The position numbers were made by a program, and so were the translations under genes. Shown here one piece after another: positions 39,012 through 48,470 of a DNA stretch of 64,000 nt. Position 1 is the first letter of the stretch. Each line of letters starts with the position of its first letter. Where the stretch lies: positions 4,774,001-4,838,000 of the forward strand of contig NZ_CP068595.1 in assembly GCF_016772475.1 (NCBI RefSeq), written 5' to 3'. The DNA is from Paenibacillus sonchi (GTDB lineage Bacteria > Bacillota > Bacilli > Paenibacillales > Paenibacillaceae). The notes beneath the pieces were generated by a model. It searched no databases and had not been told where the DNA came from. It saw only the letters and a program-made list of their open reading frames with translations.

Positions 39012-39040
39012 ATTATAGCGGATCGGGCGGAGTCATGCAA
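39012..39040 (-). promoter_or_regulatory. hisS promoter
   Basis: On the minus strand TTGCAT (39040-39035) and TATAAT (39017-39012) are separated by exactly 17 bp. Transcription would start near 39005, about 20 bases upstream of the leader peptide ORF. Confidence 0.8.
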
Positions 39041-39086
39041 GGCCAGGACCGCAGATTCGATCCATAAACAAAGGGAGTATTGTACT

Positions 39087-39758
39087 ATGAACGATACACA
39101 AATCATTGCCGCTGCCGAACAATTCGCCCAAGAGCAATTGGGCCAGGACACCACCGGCCATGACTGGTTCCATACGGACCGTGTGCGCAATATGGCGGGT
39201 CTGATCGCAGAGATGGAACAGGCGGATGTGTTTGTCTGCACCTTAGCCGCACTGCTGCATGATGTGGCCGACGAGAAGCTGAATCCCTCCAAAGAAGCTG
39301 GGCTGCAAAAAGTACATAGCTGGCTGGCCGGGCATCTGGGTGATGAAGGGCAGATCCGGCATATTCTGCAGATCATTGAAACGATGTCTTTTAGCGGCGG
39401 AGGCGGCAAGCCTATGACTACTCTTGAAGGTCAAGTGGTGCAGGACGCGGACCGGCTGGATGCGCTGGGGGCGATCGGGATTACGCGGGTGATGGTTTTT
39501 TCGGGGGCCAAGGGACGTCCGGTCTATGATCCGGAAATTGCGCCGCGTGACGAATCCTTGCAGAAGGAGTACCGCGACTATTCCAAGGGAACGGCGGTCA
39601 ATCATTTTTACGAGAAGCTGCTGAAGTTGAAGGACTTGATGAATACTCCCTATGGGCGCAAGCTGGCGGAGGAGCGGCACGCGTTCATGGAGAGCTTTTT
39701 GGAGCAGTTTTATAAGGAATGGAATCAAGGAAGCCGGAAGCAGGGGAATCCCGCTTGA
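39087..39758 (+). CDS. HD-domain phosphohydrolase (YpgQ/YedJ-like)
   Basis: 223 aa. The metal-binding residues of the HD fold are visible: HDWFHTDRV near 24, HDVADEK near 56 and DADRLDALGAIG near 120. The arrangement and length match the YpgQ/YedJ family, in which B. subtilis YpgQ acts on nucleotide triphosphates. It is transcribed divergently from hisS. It ends about 35 bases before dbpA and could share its transcript. Confidence 0.87.
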   Translation: MNDTQIIAAAEQFAQEQLGQDTTGHDWFHTDRVRNMAGLIAEMEQADVFVCTLAALLHDVADEKLNPSKEAGLQKVHSWLAGHLGDEGQIRHILQIIETMSFSGGGGKPMTTLEGQVVQDADRLDALGAIGITRVMVFSGAKGRPVYDPEIAPRDESLQKEYRDYSKGTAVNHFYEKLLKLKDLMNTPYGRKLAEERHAFMESFLEQFYKEWNQGSRKQGNPA

Positions 39759-39794
39759 ACCGGAACAATCGGCATAGAAGAGGTAGATAACTAC

Positions 39795-41234
39795 ATGAGT
39801 GTATTTAGAGATTACGGGTTAAATGAAGTGATTATCCGCGCGCTGGATGTGCTGAATTATCTGGAGCCTACCGAGGTGCAGAGCAAGGTCATTCCTGCGG
39901 CCCTGAAGGGCCAGGATCTCATCGTCAAGTCACAGACCGGCAGCGGCAAAACCGCATCGTTCGGCATCCCGCTCTGTGAACTGGCGGACTGGGCGGAGAA
40001 CAAGCCGCAGGCGTTGGTGCTGACACCAACCCGCGAGCTGGCTGCACAGGTTAAGGAAGACATTACGAACATCGGGCGCTTTAAGCGGATTAAGGCGGTT
40101 GCGTTATTCGGCAAGCAGCCGTTTGCCCCGCAAAAAACCGAGCTTACCCAAAAAACGCATATCGTCGTAGGCACACCGGGACGTGTGTTCGACCATATCG
40201 AACGCGGCACGCTGCCGCTCAGCCGGATCAGATATTTGGTGATTGATGAGGCGGATGAGATGCTGAGCATGGGGTTCATCGAGCAGATTGAACAGATTAT
40301 CGAGAAGCTGCCCCGTGAGCGCATGACGATGCTGTTCTCCGCGACGCTGCCGGATGCCGTGAAGAAGCTGTGCCTGAAGTATATGAGCGGACCGGTGGAC
40401 ATTGAGATCGAAGCCAGCGGCATTACGACGGCGGCAATTGAGCATGCCCTGATTGAAGTCAGACAAGCTGCGAAGTTTGGGCTGCTGCTTGACGTGCTGA
40501 CAGTGGAGAATCCGGACAGCTGTATTGTTTTTTGCCGGACGCAGGAGCAGGTGAACGAGCTGTTCCGCGGTATGGCGGACCTGGAGTATCCGGTGGATAA
40601 AATCCACGGCGGGATGATGCAGGACGAGCGGTTTGAGGTCATGAACGCTTTTAAAAGAGGCCGGTTCCGCTATCTGATCGCCACCGATGTAGCCGCGCGC
40701 GGGATTGATATTGAGAACATCACCCATGTGATCAACTACGATATTCCGATGGAAAAAGAGAGCTACGTGCACCGTACCGGACGCACCGCACGCGCAGGCA
40801 AAAGCGGCAAAGCCATCACCTTCGCCACACCGGACGAACACAAATGGGTCGGGGAAATTGAGCGCTATATCGGATTCAGCCTCCCGGTGATGGATGCTCC
40901 TTCGGAGGATGCTGTGGCCGATGCCAAGCCTGCGTTTGAAGCAAAGCTGGGCAAGCAGCAGGTCCGCAAGAAGGGCAAGACTGAGGTCATGAATGAAGAC
41001 ATCGTGAAGCTGTATTTTAACGGGGGCAAGAAAAAGAAGCTGAGAGCCGTCGATTTCGTCGGCACCATTGCGAAGCTGGAAGGGATCACCGCTGACGACA
41101 TCGGGATCATCACGATCCAGGATAATGTTACTTATGTCGATATCCTGAACGGCAAAGGCGCGCAGGTGCTGCAGGCGATGAAGGACACCACCGTGAAGGG
41201 CAAGCTGCTGAAGGTGCATATTGCGAAGAAGTAG
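39795..41234 (+). CDS. dbpA: DEAD-box RNA helicase DbpA (YxiN)
   Basis: 479 aa. All helicase motifs are seen: the Q motif region [35 protein letters not shown] ([10 protein letters not shown]), SAT, then [13 protein letters not shown] and [10 protein letters not shown]. The C-terminal ~75 residues ([20 protein letters not shown]) form the DbpA RNA-binding domain that targets hairpin 92 of 23S rRNA. It remodels large-subunit RNA during ribosome assembly. Confidence 0.96.
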   Translation: MSVFRDYGLNEVIIRALDVLNYLEPTEVQSKVIPAALKGQDLIVKSQTGSGKTASFGIPLCELADWAENKPQALVLTPTRELAAQVKEDITNIGRFKRIKAVALFGKQPFAPQKTELTQKTHIVVGTPGRVFDHIERGTLPLSRIRYLVIDEADEMLSMGFIEQIEQIIEKLPRERMTMLFSATLPDAVKKLCLKYMSGPVDIEIEASGITTAAIEHALIEVRQAAKFGLLLDVLTVENPDSCIVFCRTQEQVNELFRGMADLEYPVDKIHGGMMQDERFEVMNAFKRGRFRYLIATDVAARGIDIENITHVINYDIPMEKESYVHRTGRTARAGKSGKAITFATPDEHKWVGEIERYIGFSLPVMDAPSEDAVADAKPAFEAKLGKQQVRKKGKTEVMNEDIVKLYFNGGKKKKLRAVDFVGTIAKLEGITADDIGIITIQDNVTYVDILNGKGAQVLQAMKDTTVKGKLLKVHIAKK

Positions 41235-41297
41235 GGCGGCACAGTGGCCGGGATGAAGCGGAAGCAGGCAAGGTGATAAAGTAATATTTGGCAAGCT

Positions 41298-41346
41298 GAA
41301 ACAAAGCCGCTGCAAGGCCTAAGAGGCGATGCAGCGGCTTTGTTTC
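41298..41346. terminator. long bidirectional terminator after dbpA
   Basis: A perfect 17-bp stem, GAAACAAAGCCGCTGCA (41298-41314) with TGCAGCGGCTTTGTTTC (41330-41346). The stem itself is rich in T at its 3' end (TTTGTTT). Confidence 0.9.
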
Positions 41347-41510
41347 AAAATTATAAGTTTCTAACTATTCATTATCCTGCTCTTTCTTGCTGAAACGTTA
41401 CTTGAAAGCGAACTCTGTATCGCTGCCTTGGAAGTGTAGACTACTTAAATAGGACGAATAAAGCCGTTCATGCTTACAGCATCTTATTACGGCTCCATCC
41501 GCAAAGAGCT

Positions 41511-41811
41511 AAGTGGAAAAAGTAAACTTAATGCCCCCGCAATAAGCAATCGTGGATATTTAGGTGGAAAAAGTAAACTTAATTTGGCTAGATTCCCCTG
41601 TCGGGACTAAAGTGAGCCTGATTAGTGATACTTATTCCACTTAATGCTGCCCAATACAGTGGGTTCGAGCAAATTAGTGGTACTTTTTCCACTTAAGCTG
41701 TCCAATACAAGGGGATTCGAGCAAATTAGTGACACTTATGAAAGTAGAATTGGTCCACTTAAGCTGCCCCAATACGGAATTTGAACAAATTAGTGATACT
41801 TTTTCCACGTT
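41511..41811. repeat. dispersed GTGGAAAAAG repeat element, type 1, copy B (longest)
   Basis: Two forward arms (AAGTGGAAAAAGTAAACTTA at 41511; 41562) are followed by four inverted arms (ATTAGTGATACTTATTCCAC at 41621; 41673; a 14-base-interrupted one at 41724; 41789). Successive starts are 51-52 bases apart apart from the interrupted unit. Between inverted arms the segment CTTAAGCTGTCCAATACA and TTCGAGCAA recurs. Forward and inverted arms can pair into a large cruciform or RNA hairpin. The rest of the 600-base gap after dbpA (41347-41510) holds a partial type 2 repeat near 41365-41402. Confidence 0.8.
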
Positions 41812-41832
41812 AGCAAACGGCAGCTAAAGCTG

Positions 41833-44097
41833 TTACTGATGAGCGTCCCCATAGGCCCTAATCTCGATCAGCTCCGCATGGCGGCTTCCGTTCGTGGATT
41901 CAATGATAACCCGGAGGCTCCGCGCCTGCACAGGCTCCGGCAGCTGGTGAACGGCCTTGCGCTTGCGGTTGCCGGCTCCGGCAGCAATTTCCGTCCAGAC
42001 TCCGCCTGCGCCGAGGGCTTCCACCCGGTAATCGCGGACCAGTTCCGGGATGATGGCAAAAGATGTGCGGTGATGATGCAGATTCACCAGGTCCTCATTG
42101 ACATCATCGTTGAAGGTTAGATGAATCTCGCCAAACGTCTGCTCAGAATCCCAATCCAGCTGCAGCCACTCCGGTTTGCCGTCCTTCATCGGCTCCGACA
42201 TCCACTGCTGCGGTCCGCCGTACGGGCGGTGGTAGCCGTTCACTGCTTTGTCCGCCGCGAACGCCGCGGTTGGCGAACCCAGCCGGAAGCAGAAGGGCCG
42301 GCGCGCCTGGCCGTTCATCTTCCAGAGGACGACAAGCTGATCCGTGGAGTGGTCCTCCAGATCTTTGGAAACCTGCGGCTGTTCATCCTTGAAGAAGACC
42401 AGCACCCCGCTGTGCGGCTCCAGCGAATGATGAAGGCTGACCGCAGGGTTCGCCTTGATGATTACAAAGGCGTTCTGCGGCTGCTCCGGCTGCCACTGCA
42501 GATTAAAGGCCACCCACTGCCGCTCCCCGGCTTCGGCATGTGCGGTTGCCCGTGCCTGCAAAGTATGCGGCACGTAGTTCTCCCCGCGGCCGGTGTCCCA
42601 CAGCTCGGCCGTCACTTCCGCTGCCTGCTCCGCGTCCAGCAGCAGCTCAAAGCCGCTGATTCCCGGGTCCGCCGGGAACAGCACGGCCACATCCTGCCGC
42701 AGCCGGTAGGCTTCGCCCGGCTGCGCCAGTTCAAGTGCGGACTGCACGCTGGAGGCGCTGACCCGCGCCCGGCGTGCAAGATCCGCTTCATCGGTGCTGC
42801 GCAGGCCGATGACTGAAGCGTCCTGCCGCAGCAGCGTCTGCCGCAGCTCCGCAAGGTGCCGCGCGTGCAGCTCGCGCGGCGCGGCGCCCAGGCGGCGGCT
42901 CAGCGCCGCCCCGGTGCCGGCGGCTTCGCCGATGACGGCGCAGGTCGCCATCACCCGCGTCGTGCCGAAGGCGACATGGGAGGCGCTGATATCGCGCCCG
43001 GCCATCAGCATATTCCGCACATTGGCGGAATACAGGGAGCGGAAGGGGATGTGATACACCCCGTCTGCATGCATATGCTTCGAGCCGCTGGCTTCGGCGT
43101 ACATCCCCTGCGGGGGATGGAGATCGATCGACCAGCCGCCAAAAGCCACCGCGTCCGCGAACTCGCGCTGGGCGATGATGTCATTCTGGTTCAGCACGTA
43201 GTCGCCGATGAACCGCCGGTATTCGCGTTTGCCGGGCAGCGAGCCGACCCATTCCAGCGTCATGTTCCCGGCGCTGAATTTGCCGGAGTTTTTGATATAG
43301 TCCCAAATGCCGTAAATGACCGACCACAGCTCGTCGCGGATCATCTCGTTGTCATGCACCGTGTCATGCTCGCCGCCCCATTCAATCCACCAGTAGTGGC
43401 AGCCGGAGTCGCCGCTTCGGATCACCCGGCGGAGCGGAATCGTCGTTTCCGAAATATCCTTGGCAAAAGAAGGCGGGACAAAGTTCACCGGTACCCCCGC
43501 ATCTTTGGTATAAAACAGAATGGTGCTGCCTAGTGTGATGCCGTCAGCCGCCTCCGGAGCCCACTCTTCGTTGTATTCACTGCGGGCTTCCCGCCCCAGA
43601 GAGAATTTGGCTCCGGCCAGGAAACCGATCAGTCCATCGCCTGTACAGTCCAGATATACACTGCTTTTGAACGTGATCCGCCGCTCCGAGCCCATCATCC
43701 AGCCGACTACGGCGGTGATTGTCCGGTCATCCTCCGGGCCTTCGGCCTGCACCTCATGGACATCTGTATTCAAATACAGGGTAATATTCGCCTCGGCTTT
43801 TACAGCCTCCAGAACCACCAGATCCCAAAGATAAGGATTGCCCTCCGGGTTGCGGTACTGGTTCTCCAGGAACAGCTCGCCCATAATGCCTGTTTCCCGG
43901 GCATAACGGTTCGTTCCATGCGCGGTTGCCCCGCAGACCCAGACGCGCACCTCGCTGCTGGAGTTGCCCCCGAGGACGGGGCGGTTCTGCACCAGCGCCA
44001 CCTTTTGTCCCAGTCTGGCTGCAGCAATGGTTGCACACACCCCGGCCAGTCCGCCGCCGATTACCGTAATGTCATTGTCCACTAGCTCCTGCTTCAT
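41833..44097 (-). CDS. FAD-dependent oxidoreductase with discoidin-like C-terminal domain
   Basis: 754 aa. The dinucleotide-binding motif VIGGGLAGVCATIAAARLG near 12-30 and VLGGNSSSEVRVWVCGATAHG match the large FAD-dependent oxidoreductase family (PF12831 type). VYLDCTGDGLIGFLAGA and LMAGRDISASHVAFGTTRVM are further FAD contacts. Residues about 480-754 are beta-rich and end like an F5/8-type carbohydrate-binding module (VRDYRVEALGAGGVWTEIAA). Its regulator is divergent next door. Probably oxidises a sugar or related carbon source; exact substrate unknown. No signal peptide is visible. Confidence 0.85.
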   Translation of the reverse strand: MKQELVDNDITVIGGGLAGVCATIAAARLGQKVALVQNRPVLGGNSSSEVRVWVCGATAHGTNRYARETGIMGELFLENQYRNPEGNPYLWDLVVLEAVKAEANITLYLNTDVHEVQAEGPEDDRTITAVVGWMMGSERRITFKSSVYLDCTGDGLIGFLAGAKFSLGREARSEYNEEWAPEAADGITLGSTILFYTKDAGVPVNFVPPSFAKDISETTIPLRRVIRSGDSGCHYWWIEWGGEHDTVHDNEMIRDELWSVIYGIWDYIKNSGKFSAGNMTLEWVGSLPGKREYRRFIGDYVLNQNDIIAQREFADAVAFGGWSIDLHPPQGMYAEASGSKHMHADGVYHIPFRSLYSANVRNMLMAGRDISASHVAFGTTRVMATCAVIGEAAGTGAALSRRLGAAPRELHARHLAELRQTLLRQDASVIGLRSTDEADLARRARVSASSVQSALELAQPGEAYRLRQDVAVLFPADPGISGFELLLDAEQAAEVTAELWDTGRGENYVPHTLQARATAHAEAGERQWVAFNLQWQPEQPQNAFVIIKANPAVSLHHSLEPHSGVLVFFKDEQPQVSKDLEDHSTDQLVVLWKMNGQARRPFCFRLGSPTAAFAADKAVNGYHRPYGGPQQWMSEPMKDGKPEWLQLDWDSEQTFGEIHLTFNDDVNEDLVNLHHHRTSFAIIPELVRDYRVEALGAGGVWTEIAAGAGNRKRKAVHQLPEPVQARSLRVIIESTNGSRHAELIEIRAYGDAHQ

Positions 44098-44242
44098 AGC
44101 TATTCACTCCCGTAACCTCATTTAGATGAACCTGAATGATTAATTCATATCTATAATTTCATCTTAGACGCTGCAATTTACTTTTTAAATGCACTATATT
44201 ATCATCTATCATATACTTTATTTCACTGGGGATGGATGATTC

Positions 44243-45010
44243 ATGGAGCTTTTGAACCATATTTACTGGCGGCAGAAAAGAGCTTTCGACCTGGCAGAAG
44301 ATCTCTACGATACTTGGGTGGCTTTTGCCGTGGAAGAAGGCATATTCCGTTATGAAATTGGAGCCGATTCGGGAGAAGCGGGCTTTGCCGATGTGGTGCT
44401 GTGTCCGCCGGGGGTTCCCTTCCGCCGGGCGGCCATCACTCCGCTGACCTTTCACTATTTGCAGTTCAGCGCCAGCAGAGAAGAGGCGGCAGAGCTTCTT
44501 CCGCCTGCCGGCAGATCGTTCATCAACGATACCAAGCGGCTCACTTCGACCTATGCTTGTTTGCGTCAGGCGGGCGAGGAGAATGACTTGCCTTCCGGGC
44601 ACTGGAAGAATCATCTTCTTCTGGATCTTTGGCAGCTGTTTCAATGGGAGCGCAGACAGAGCCGGCTGAAGGAGCGGACATTCACTGAGGATGCTTTAAT
44701 GGCGGAAGCAGCAGGTCTGCTGGAAGAACAGGCCGGGGAGGCGGTCAGCCTTCAGGAGCTGGCCCGCCGGCTGGCATTAAGTCCGGTGCAGCTTACCAGA
44801 AGGTTCCGCGAGGCTTTTCAGGTGACGCCTTCCGATTATCTGAGAGCAGTCCGGCTCAAAAAAGCGCGCAGCCTGCTGGCCGAAAGCACGCTCACCCTCG
44901 CACAGATTGCCGAGCGCTGCGGCTATGAGAACGGTTTTTACCTGAGCCGAGTCTTCTCCAAAGCCATGGGCGTCAGCCCCTCAGAATACCGCAGACGGAG
45001 CCGGGTGTAA
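44243..45010 (+). CDS. AraC-family transcriptional regulator
   Basis: 255 aa. A cupin-like ligand domain (about 1-150) is followed by the two-helix-turn-helix AraC domain: SLQELARRLALSPVQLTRRF and LAQIAERCGYENGFYLSRVF, ending MGVSPSEYRRRSRV. The 145-base gap to the FAD oxidoreductase is a shared divergent promoter region, so local control of that gene by a sugar is likely. ATG 44243 follows GGGGATGG. Confidence 0.9.
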   Translation: MELLNHIYWRQKRAFDLAEDLYDTWVAFAVEEGIFRYEIGADSGEAGFADVVLCPPGVPFRRAAITPLTFHYLQFSASREEAAELLPPAGRSFINDTKRLTSTYACLRQAGEENDLPSGHWKNHLLLDLWQLFQWERRQSRLKERTFTEDALMAEAAGLLEEQAGEAVSLQELARRLALSPVQLTRRFREAFQVTPSDYLRAVRLKKARSLLAESTLTLAQIAERCGYENGFYLSRVFSKAMGVSPSEYRRRSRV

Positions 45011-45031
45011 GGAGAACACACGGGTCACAGA

Positions 45032-45065
45032 GGCCGGGGATCACAGATCTCCGGCTTATTTTTAA
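45032..45065 (+). terminator. terminator after the AraC gene
   Basis: GGCCGGGGAT (45032-45041) pairs with ATCTCCGGC (45047-45055), followed by TTATTTTT. Confidence 0.75.
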
Positions 45066-45085
45066 AAATTCAAGAATTTATATGG

Positions 45086-45164
45086 TTCACGCAATAAATG
45101 TGCCTTATATTTCTAAGCTAAAAGGATACCGTTCTTAGAAAGGACGGTATCCTTTCCACTTGGC
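45086..45164. repeat. hairpin repeat type 2, copy B (just upstream of padR)
   Basis: Starts TTCACGCAATAAATGTGCCT and contains a perfect 12-bp stem, AAAGGATACCGT with ACGGTATCCTTT. Same backbone as copies at 38735 and 46603 but with different, internally compensating stem bases. Confidence 0.72.
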
Positions 45165-45238
45165 ATCCAACCTTGCGTTACGTGGAATATTATATTACGA
45201 TGTACTTAATAACGCGAGGTAATTGGGGAGGAATGAGA

Positions 45239-45577
45239 TTGGAATTTGAAAAAGAGCTGCTCAAGGGCTACATCGATATTATTTTGATCAGCATTGTAAA
45301 AGAGAAGCCGATGTACGGTTATGAGATTGCCAAAAAAGTCCGCGACATCAGCGGCGGAGCTTTTGACCTCAAAGAGGCTACCTTGTATATGGCGCTGAAG
45401 CGGCTGGAGAAGCAGGGAGTAGTGGAAGCTTTTTGGGGCGGGGAACACGAAGCGAGCGGCGGCGGCAGAAGAAAATATTATCGTCTGCTTGCTGCGGGTG
45501 AAGAACGGCTGCGCGGAAGCAGGCAAGGCTGGACGATCTTCCGGAATTTTATGGATTCATTAATGGGGAGGGAATAG
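45239..45577 (+). CDS. PadR-family transcriptional regulator
   Basis: About 112 aa winged-helix protein: LKGYIDIILISIVKEKPMYG, YEIAKKV, then ATLYMALKRLEKQGVV and GRRKYYRL, the PadR signature. A TTG at 45239 is 6-8 bases after GGGGAGGA, a better distance than ATG 45233. It is followed 3 bases later by a HAAS-type membrane protein, the standard PadR partner arrangement. Confidence 0.9.
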   Translation: MEFEKELLKGYIDIILISIVKEKPMYGYEIAKKVRDISGGAFDLKEATLYMALKRLEKQGVVEAFWGGEHEASGGGRRKYYRLLAAGEERLRGSRQGWTIFRNFMDSLMGRE

Positions 45578-45580
45578 ATC

Positions 45581-46528
45581 ATGACTGATTATAAGCTGAA
45601 CGGTAAATCTGCCGGGCGCATTGCAGCATATGTAGAGAATCTGTGCCGGCATATGAAGGAGCCAAGCGAACAGGTGAATGATTTCCGCGAGGAAATGACT
45701 GCCAATCTTACCTCATCTGTACTTGAACAGATGGATCAGGGCTTGCCGGAGGAGGAGGCCGTAACCGAAGCGCTTGCGCGGTTTGGAGAACTGGGTGAAG
45801 TGAAGAAAGAACTGGTGCGCATCTACAACATTAAAAGAACTTTTGCAGGCATTGTCCTTAAAGGCGCCTTATCCCTGCTTTTACTAAGTGCCGTTGTACT
45901 CGGGCTGATCATCGGAGTGTGGAATGAACGGGCTGTGTCCAAGTATCCTAAGGAGGCCTATGCTATGGTGCGGGAGGAAGCCAATGTCCGTGGAACTGCG
46001 TCATTGTCTGAGCCTCTGCAGCAGAAATTGCAGAACTGGGTGGACCGTACCTGGGGCGTCAAAGGGGTGAGCGTTGAGCCGACTTACGGGAGCGTGGATT
46101 TTAGAGGCGTGGATCATAGAGTGAACCTGTTCATGTATGCCGGGAACCCGCTTGCCGAAGGAATGCTAAGATTTGTGAATGACTCTGAGGATGCTCCCGC
46201 ACCTAAGCAAGACGGATTTTTGGTCAAAACCAATGCGTTCAGCGAAGTAGGATATAACGCTGCAGATTTTGATCTTGATCTTACACAGTATCGTTTTGTC
46301 GTTCATGTGGCAATGACTTATTTTAACTACACATTCTTTTACAGCCTGGGTTTGTTCCTGCTTGGGGGATATGTTCTGCTCTTTGCTGTATGGGCAAGTA
46401 TGAACGCCTATTATGAGCGCCGCGGCAATGTGGCTTGGGTGCTGCTTTTCCTGTTAACAAATGTGCTTGGCTACGGGCTGTATGTGGTCTCGCGAAGATG
46501 GGATCATCCGGGGCTTCAGGTGAATTAA
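45581..46528 (+). CDS. HAAS-type membrane protein paired with PadR
   Basis: 315 aa. The first ~80 residues form a helical HAAS (permease-prefix) domain (SEQVNDFREEMTANLTSSVL, EEEAVTEALARFGELGEVKK). TM1 is at about 93-113 (GALSLLLLSAVVLGLIIGV); an extracytoplasmic domain follows; two further TM segments lie near 245-300. Such proteins are regulated by the adjacent PadR and are thought to act in membrane stress or signalling. Specific function unknown. Confidence 0.75.
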   Translation: MTDYKLNGKSAGRIAAYVENLCRHMKEPSEQVNDFREEMTANLTSSVLEQMDQGLPEEEAVTEALARFGELGEVKKELVRIYNIKRTFAGIVLKGALSLLLLSAVVLGLIIGVWNERAVSKYPKEAYAMVREEANVRGTASLSEPLQQKLQNWVDRTWGVKGVSVEPTYGSVDFRGVDHRVNLFMYAGNPLAEGMLRFVNDSEDAPAPKQDGFLVKTNAFSEVGYNAADFDLDLTQYRFVVHVAMTYFNYTFFYSLGLFLLGGYVLLFAVWASMNAYYERRGNVAWVLLFLLTNVLGYGLYVVSRRWDHPGLQVN

Positions 46529-46602
46529 GTCTTATACAGCTGATCGGATTTCCTGTCCGCATCAGCCGCTGGTCTTCCGGGGAGCAAATATAATTTATTG
46601 GC

Positions 46603-46678
46603 TTCACGCAATACATTATCCTTGTATTTCTCGCTGAAGCGGTACCGTTCTGTGAAAGGAGAGTACTGCTTCAGCTTG
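46603..46678. repeat. hairpin repeat type 2, copy C
   Basis: Starts TTCACGCAATACATTATCCT and folds as GCTGAAGC(GGTAC) with (GTACT)GCTTCAGC. With copy B it flanks the padR pair as a direct repeat. Confidence 0.7.
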
Positions 46679-46718
46679 TTTATTCCACTATTCTACTTTA
46701 CGCAGAGCTGCAAGCCAT

Positions 46719-48449
46719 TTACGCATGATACTGCGCCTGATACAGGCGGCTGTAAGTACCTCCGGCGTTGACCAGCTCCTCGTGACGGCCCTCCTCGGAG
46801 ATGCCGTCTTCATTGACGACGATGATCCGGTCGGCATTTTTGATCGTGGTGAGACGGTGGGCGATAACAAGTGTCGTCCGTCCTACCGACAGATCCGCCA
46901 GCGATTGCTGGATTGCCGCTTCGGTCTCGGTGTCCAGTGCCGAGGTCGCTTCATCCAGAATCAGAATCGGCGGATTCTTCAGGAACATCCGGGCGATGGC
47001 CAGCCGCTGCTTTTGCCCGCCGGAGAGCTTCACGCCGCGTTCCCCGATCACGGTATCCATTCCGGCCGGGAGGCCGTTAATCAGCTCCTCCAGATGGGCG
47101 CGTCTGGCCGCCTCCCAGATTTCCGGCAGTCCGGCATCCAGCTTGCCGTAGGCAATGTTCTCGCGGATGGTGCCGGAGAAGAGGAAGACATCCTGCTGCA
47201 CAATCCCGATTTGCTTCCGCAGCGCGTTCAGCTTCATGTCGCGGATGTCGGTTCCATCAATGGAGATAGAGCCGCCGGTGACCTCATAGAAGCGGGGCAG
47301 CAGGCTGCAAATGGTCGTTTTTCCGGCCCCTGAAGGACCTACAAAAGCAATGGTCTCCCCGGCGCTCACCCTCAGGCTGATGCCATCCAGCACCGGCCGG
47401 CCCGGATCATAACCAAAGCTGACCTGGTCAAAAACGATATCCCCGCGCAGCGGACCGGCATCCACAGCGCCGGGCTTGTCAGCGATGTCAGGCTCTGTAT
47501 CGATGACCTCAAGGTAGCGTTTGAACCCGGCAATGCCCTTCGGATAGCTCTCGATCACGGCGTTGATTTTGTCAATCGGGCGGAAAAAGATATTGGACAG
47601 CAGAATAAAAGCCACGAATTCACCGATCTCCAGCTCTCCCTGAATGAAGAACCAGGCACCGCAGATCATCACAACGATCGTAATCAGACGGGTCATCATA
47701 TAGCTGACCGACGAGCTTTTGGCCATCAGCTTGTATGCCATCAGCTTGGTTGAGCGGAACATCTGGTTGTCGGCGGCAAAAAGCCGCTTCTCATGTTCTT
47801 CATTGGCAAAAGACTGAACCACACGGATGCCTCCGACATTATCCTCGATCCGGGCATTGAAGCTGCCCACGTTGCCGAAGAGCTGATGATAGGTGCTGGT
47901 CATGTTGCGGCCGAAATGGATGATGATCCAGGCCATGAGCGGAACTACAATAAAGGTGATAACCGCCAGTTTGAGATTTATATCAGCCATCAGGACAAAT
48001 GCGCCTACAAGTGTCATTACAGCGATGAACACATCCTCCGGCCCATGATGCGCCACCTCGCCGATATCGTTCAGGTCATTTGTGATCCGGCCGATCAGAT
48101 GCCCGGTTTTGTTGTTGTCAAAAAAACGGAAGGATAACTTCTGGATGTGATCGAACATCTTTTTGCGCATATCTGTTTCGATGTTGATCCCCAGCATATG
48201 GCCCCAGTAGGTGACGATATATTGCATCGCGGTATTCAAGGCGTAAATGGCCATCAGCGCTATGCAGGCGATCAGAATCAGCGGCCAGTTCTGCCCCGGC
48301 AGCAGGTCATCAATGAATTTATTAACGGCCACCGGAAAGGCCAGTTCCAGCAGGCCGGCTCCCACCGCACAGGTGAAGTCGAGAACAAACAATTTTTTGT
48401 ACGGACGGTAATAGGAAAAAAAACGACGCAGCATCTCTTGCTCACTCAT
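46719..48449 (-). CDS. ABC exporter, fused TM-ATPase
   Basis: 576 aa. The six-helix exporter domain occupies about 15-310. The ATPase has Walker A GPSGAGKTT near 366, Q-loop IVQQDVFLFSGT, signature LSGGQKQRLAIAR, Walker B ILILDEATSALD and H-loop IAHRL. It probably functions as a homodimer exporting drugs, lipids or peptides. The gene stands alone and has a Fur-like box 24 bases upstream of its start, so iron control is possible. Confidence 0.93.
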   Translation of the reverse strand: MSEQEMLRRFFSYYRPYKKLFVLDFTCAVGAGLLELAFPVAVNKFIDDLLPGQNWPLILIACIALMAIYALNTAMQYIVTYWGHMLGINIETDMRKKMFDHIQKLSFRFFDNNKTGHLIGRITNDLNDIGEVAHHGPEDVFIAVMTLVGAFVLMADINLKLAVITFIVVPLMAWIIIHFGRNMTSTYHQLFGNVGSFNARIEDNVGGIRVVQSFANEEHEKRLFAADNQMFRSTKLMAYKLMAKSSSVSYMMTRLITIVVMICGAWFFIQGELEIGEFVAFILLSNIFFRPIDKINAVIESYPKGIAGFKRYLEVIDTEPDIADKPGAVDAGPLRGDIVFDQVSFGYDPGRPVLDGISLRVSAGETIAFVGPSGAGKTTICSLLPRFYEVTGGSISIDGTDIRDMKLNALRKQIGIVQQDVFLFSGTIRENIAYGKLDAGLPEIWEAARRAHLEELINGLPAGMDTVIGERGVKLSGGQKQRLAIARMFLKNPPILILDEATSALDTETEAAIQQSLADLSVGRTTLVIAHRLTTIKNADRIIVVNEDGISEEGRHEELVNAGGTYSRLYQAQYHA

Positions 48450-48470
48450 TTCTGTATATTATAACTCTCT

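Noticed and set aside
39857..41315. Long minus-strand ORFs opposite dbpA
   Set aside because: DbpA is unmistakable on the plus strand; the antisense frames have no motifs or start signals.
41511..41811. CRISPR array
   Set aside because: The repeated arms are imperfect, occur in both orientations, and the intervening segments are themselves similar. No cas genes are present.
42121..43834. Long plus-strand ORFs opposite the FAD oxidoreductase
   Set aside because: They are GC-rich mirror frames of a conserved minus-strand gene and resemble no protein family.
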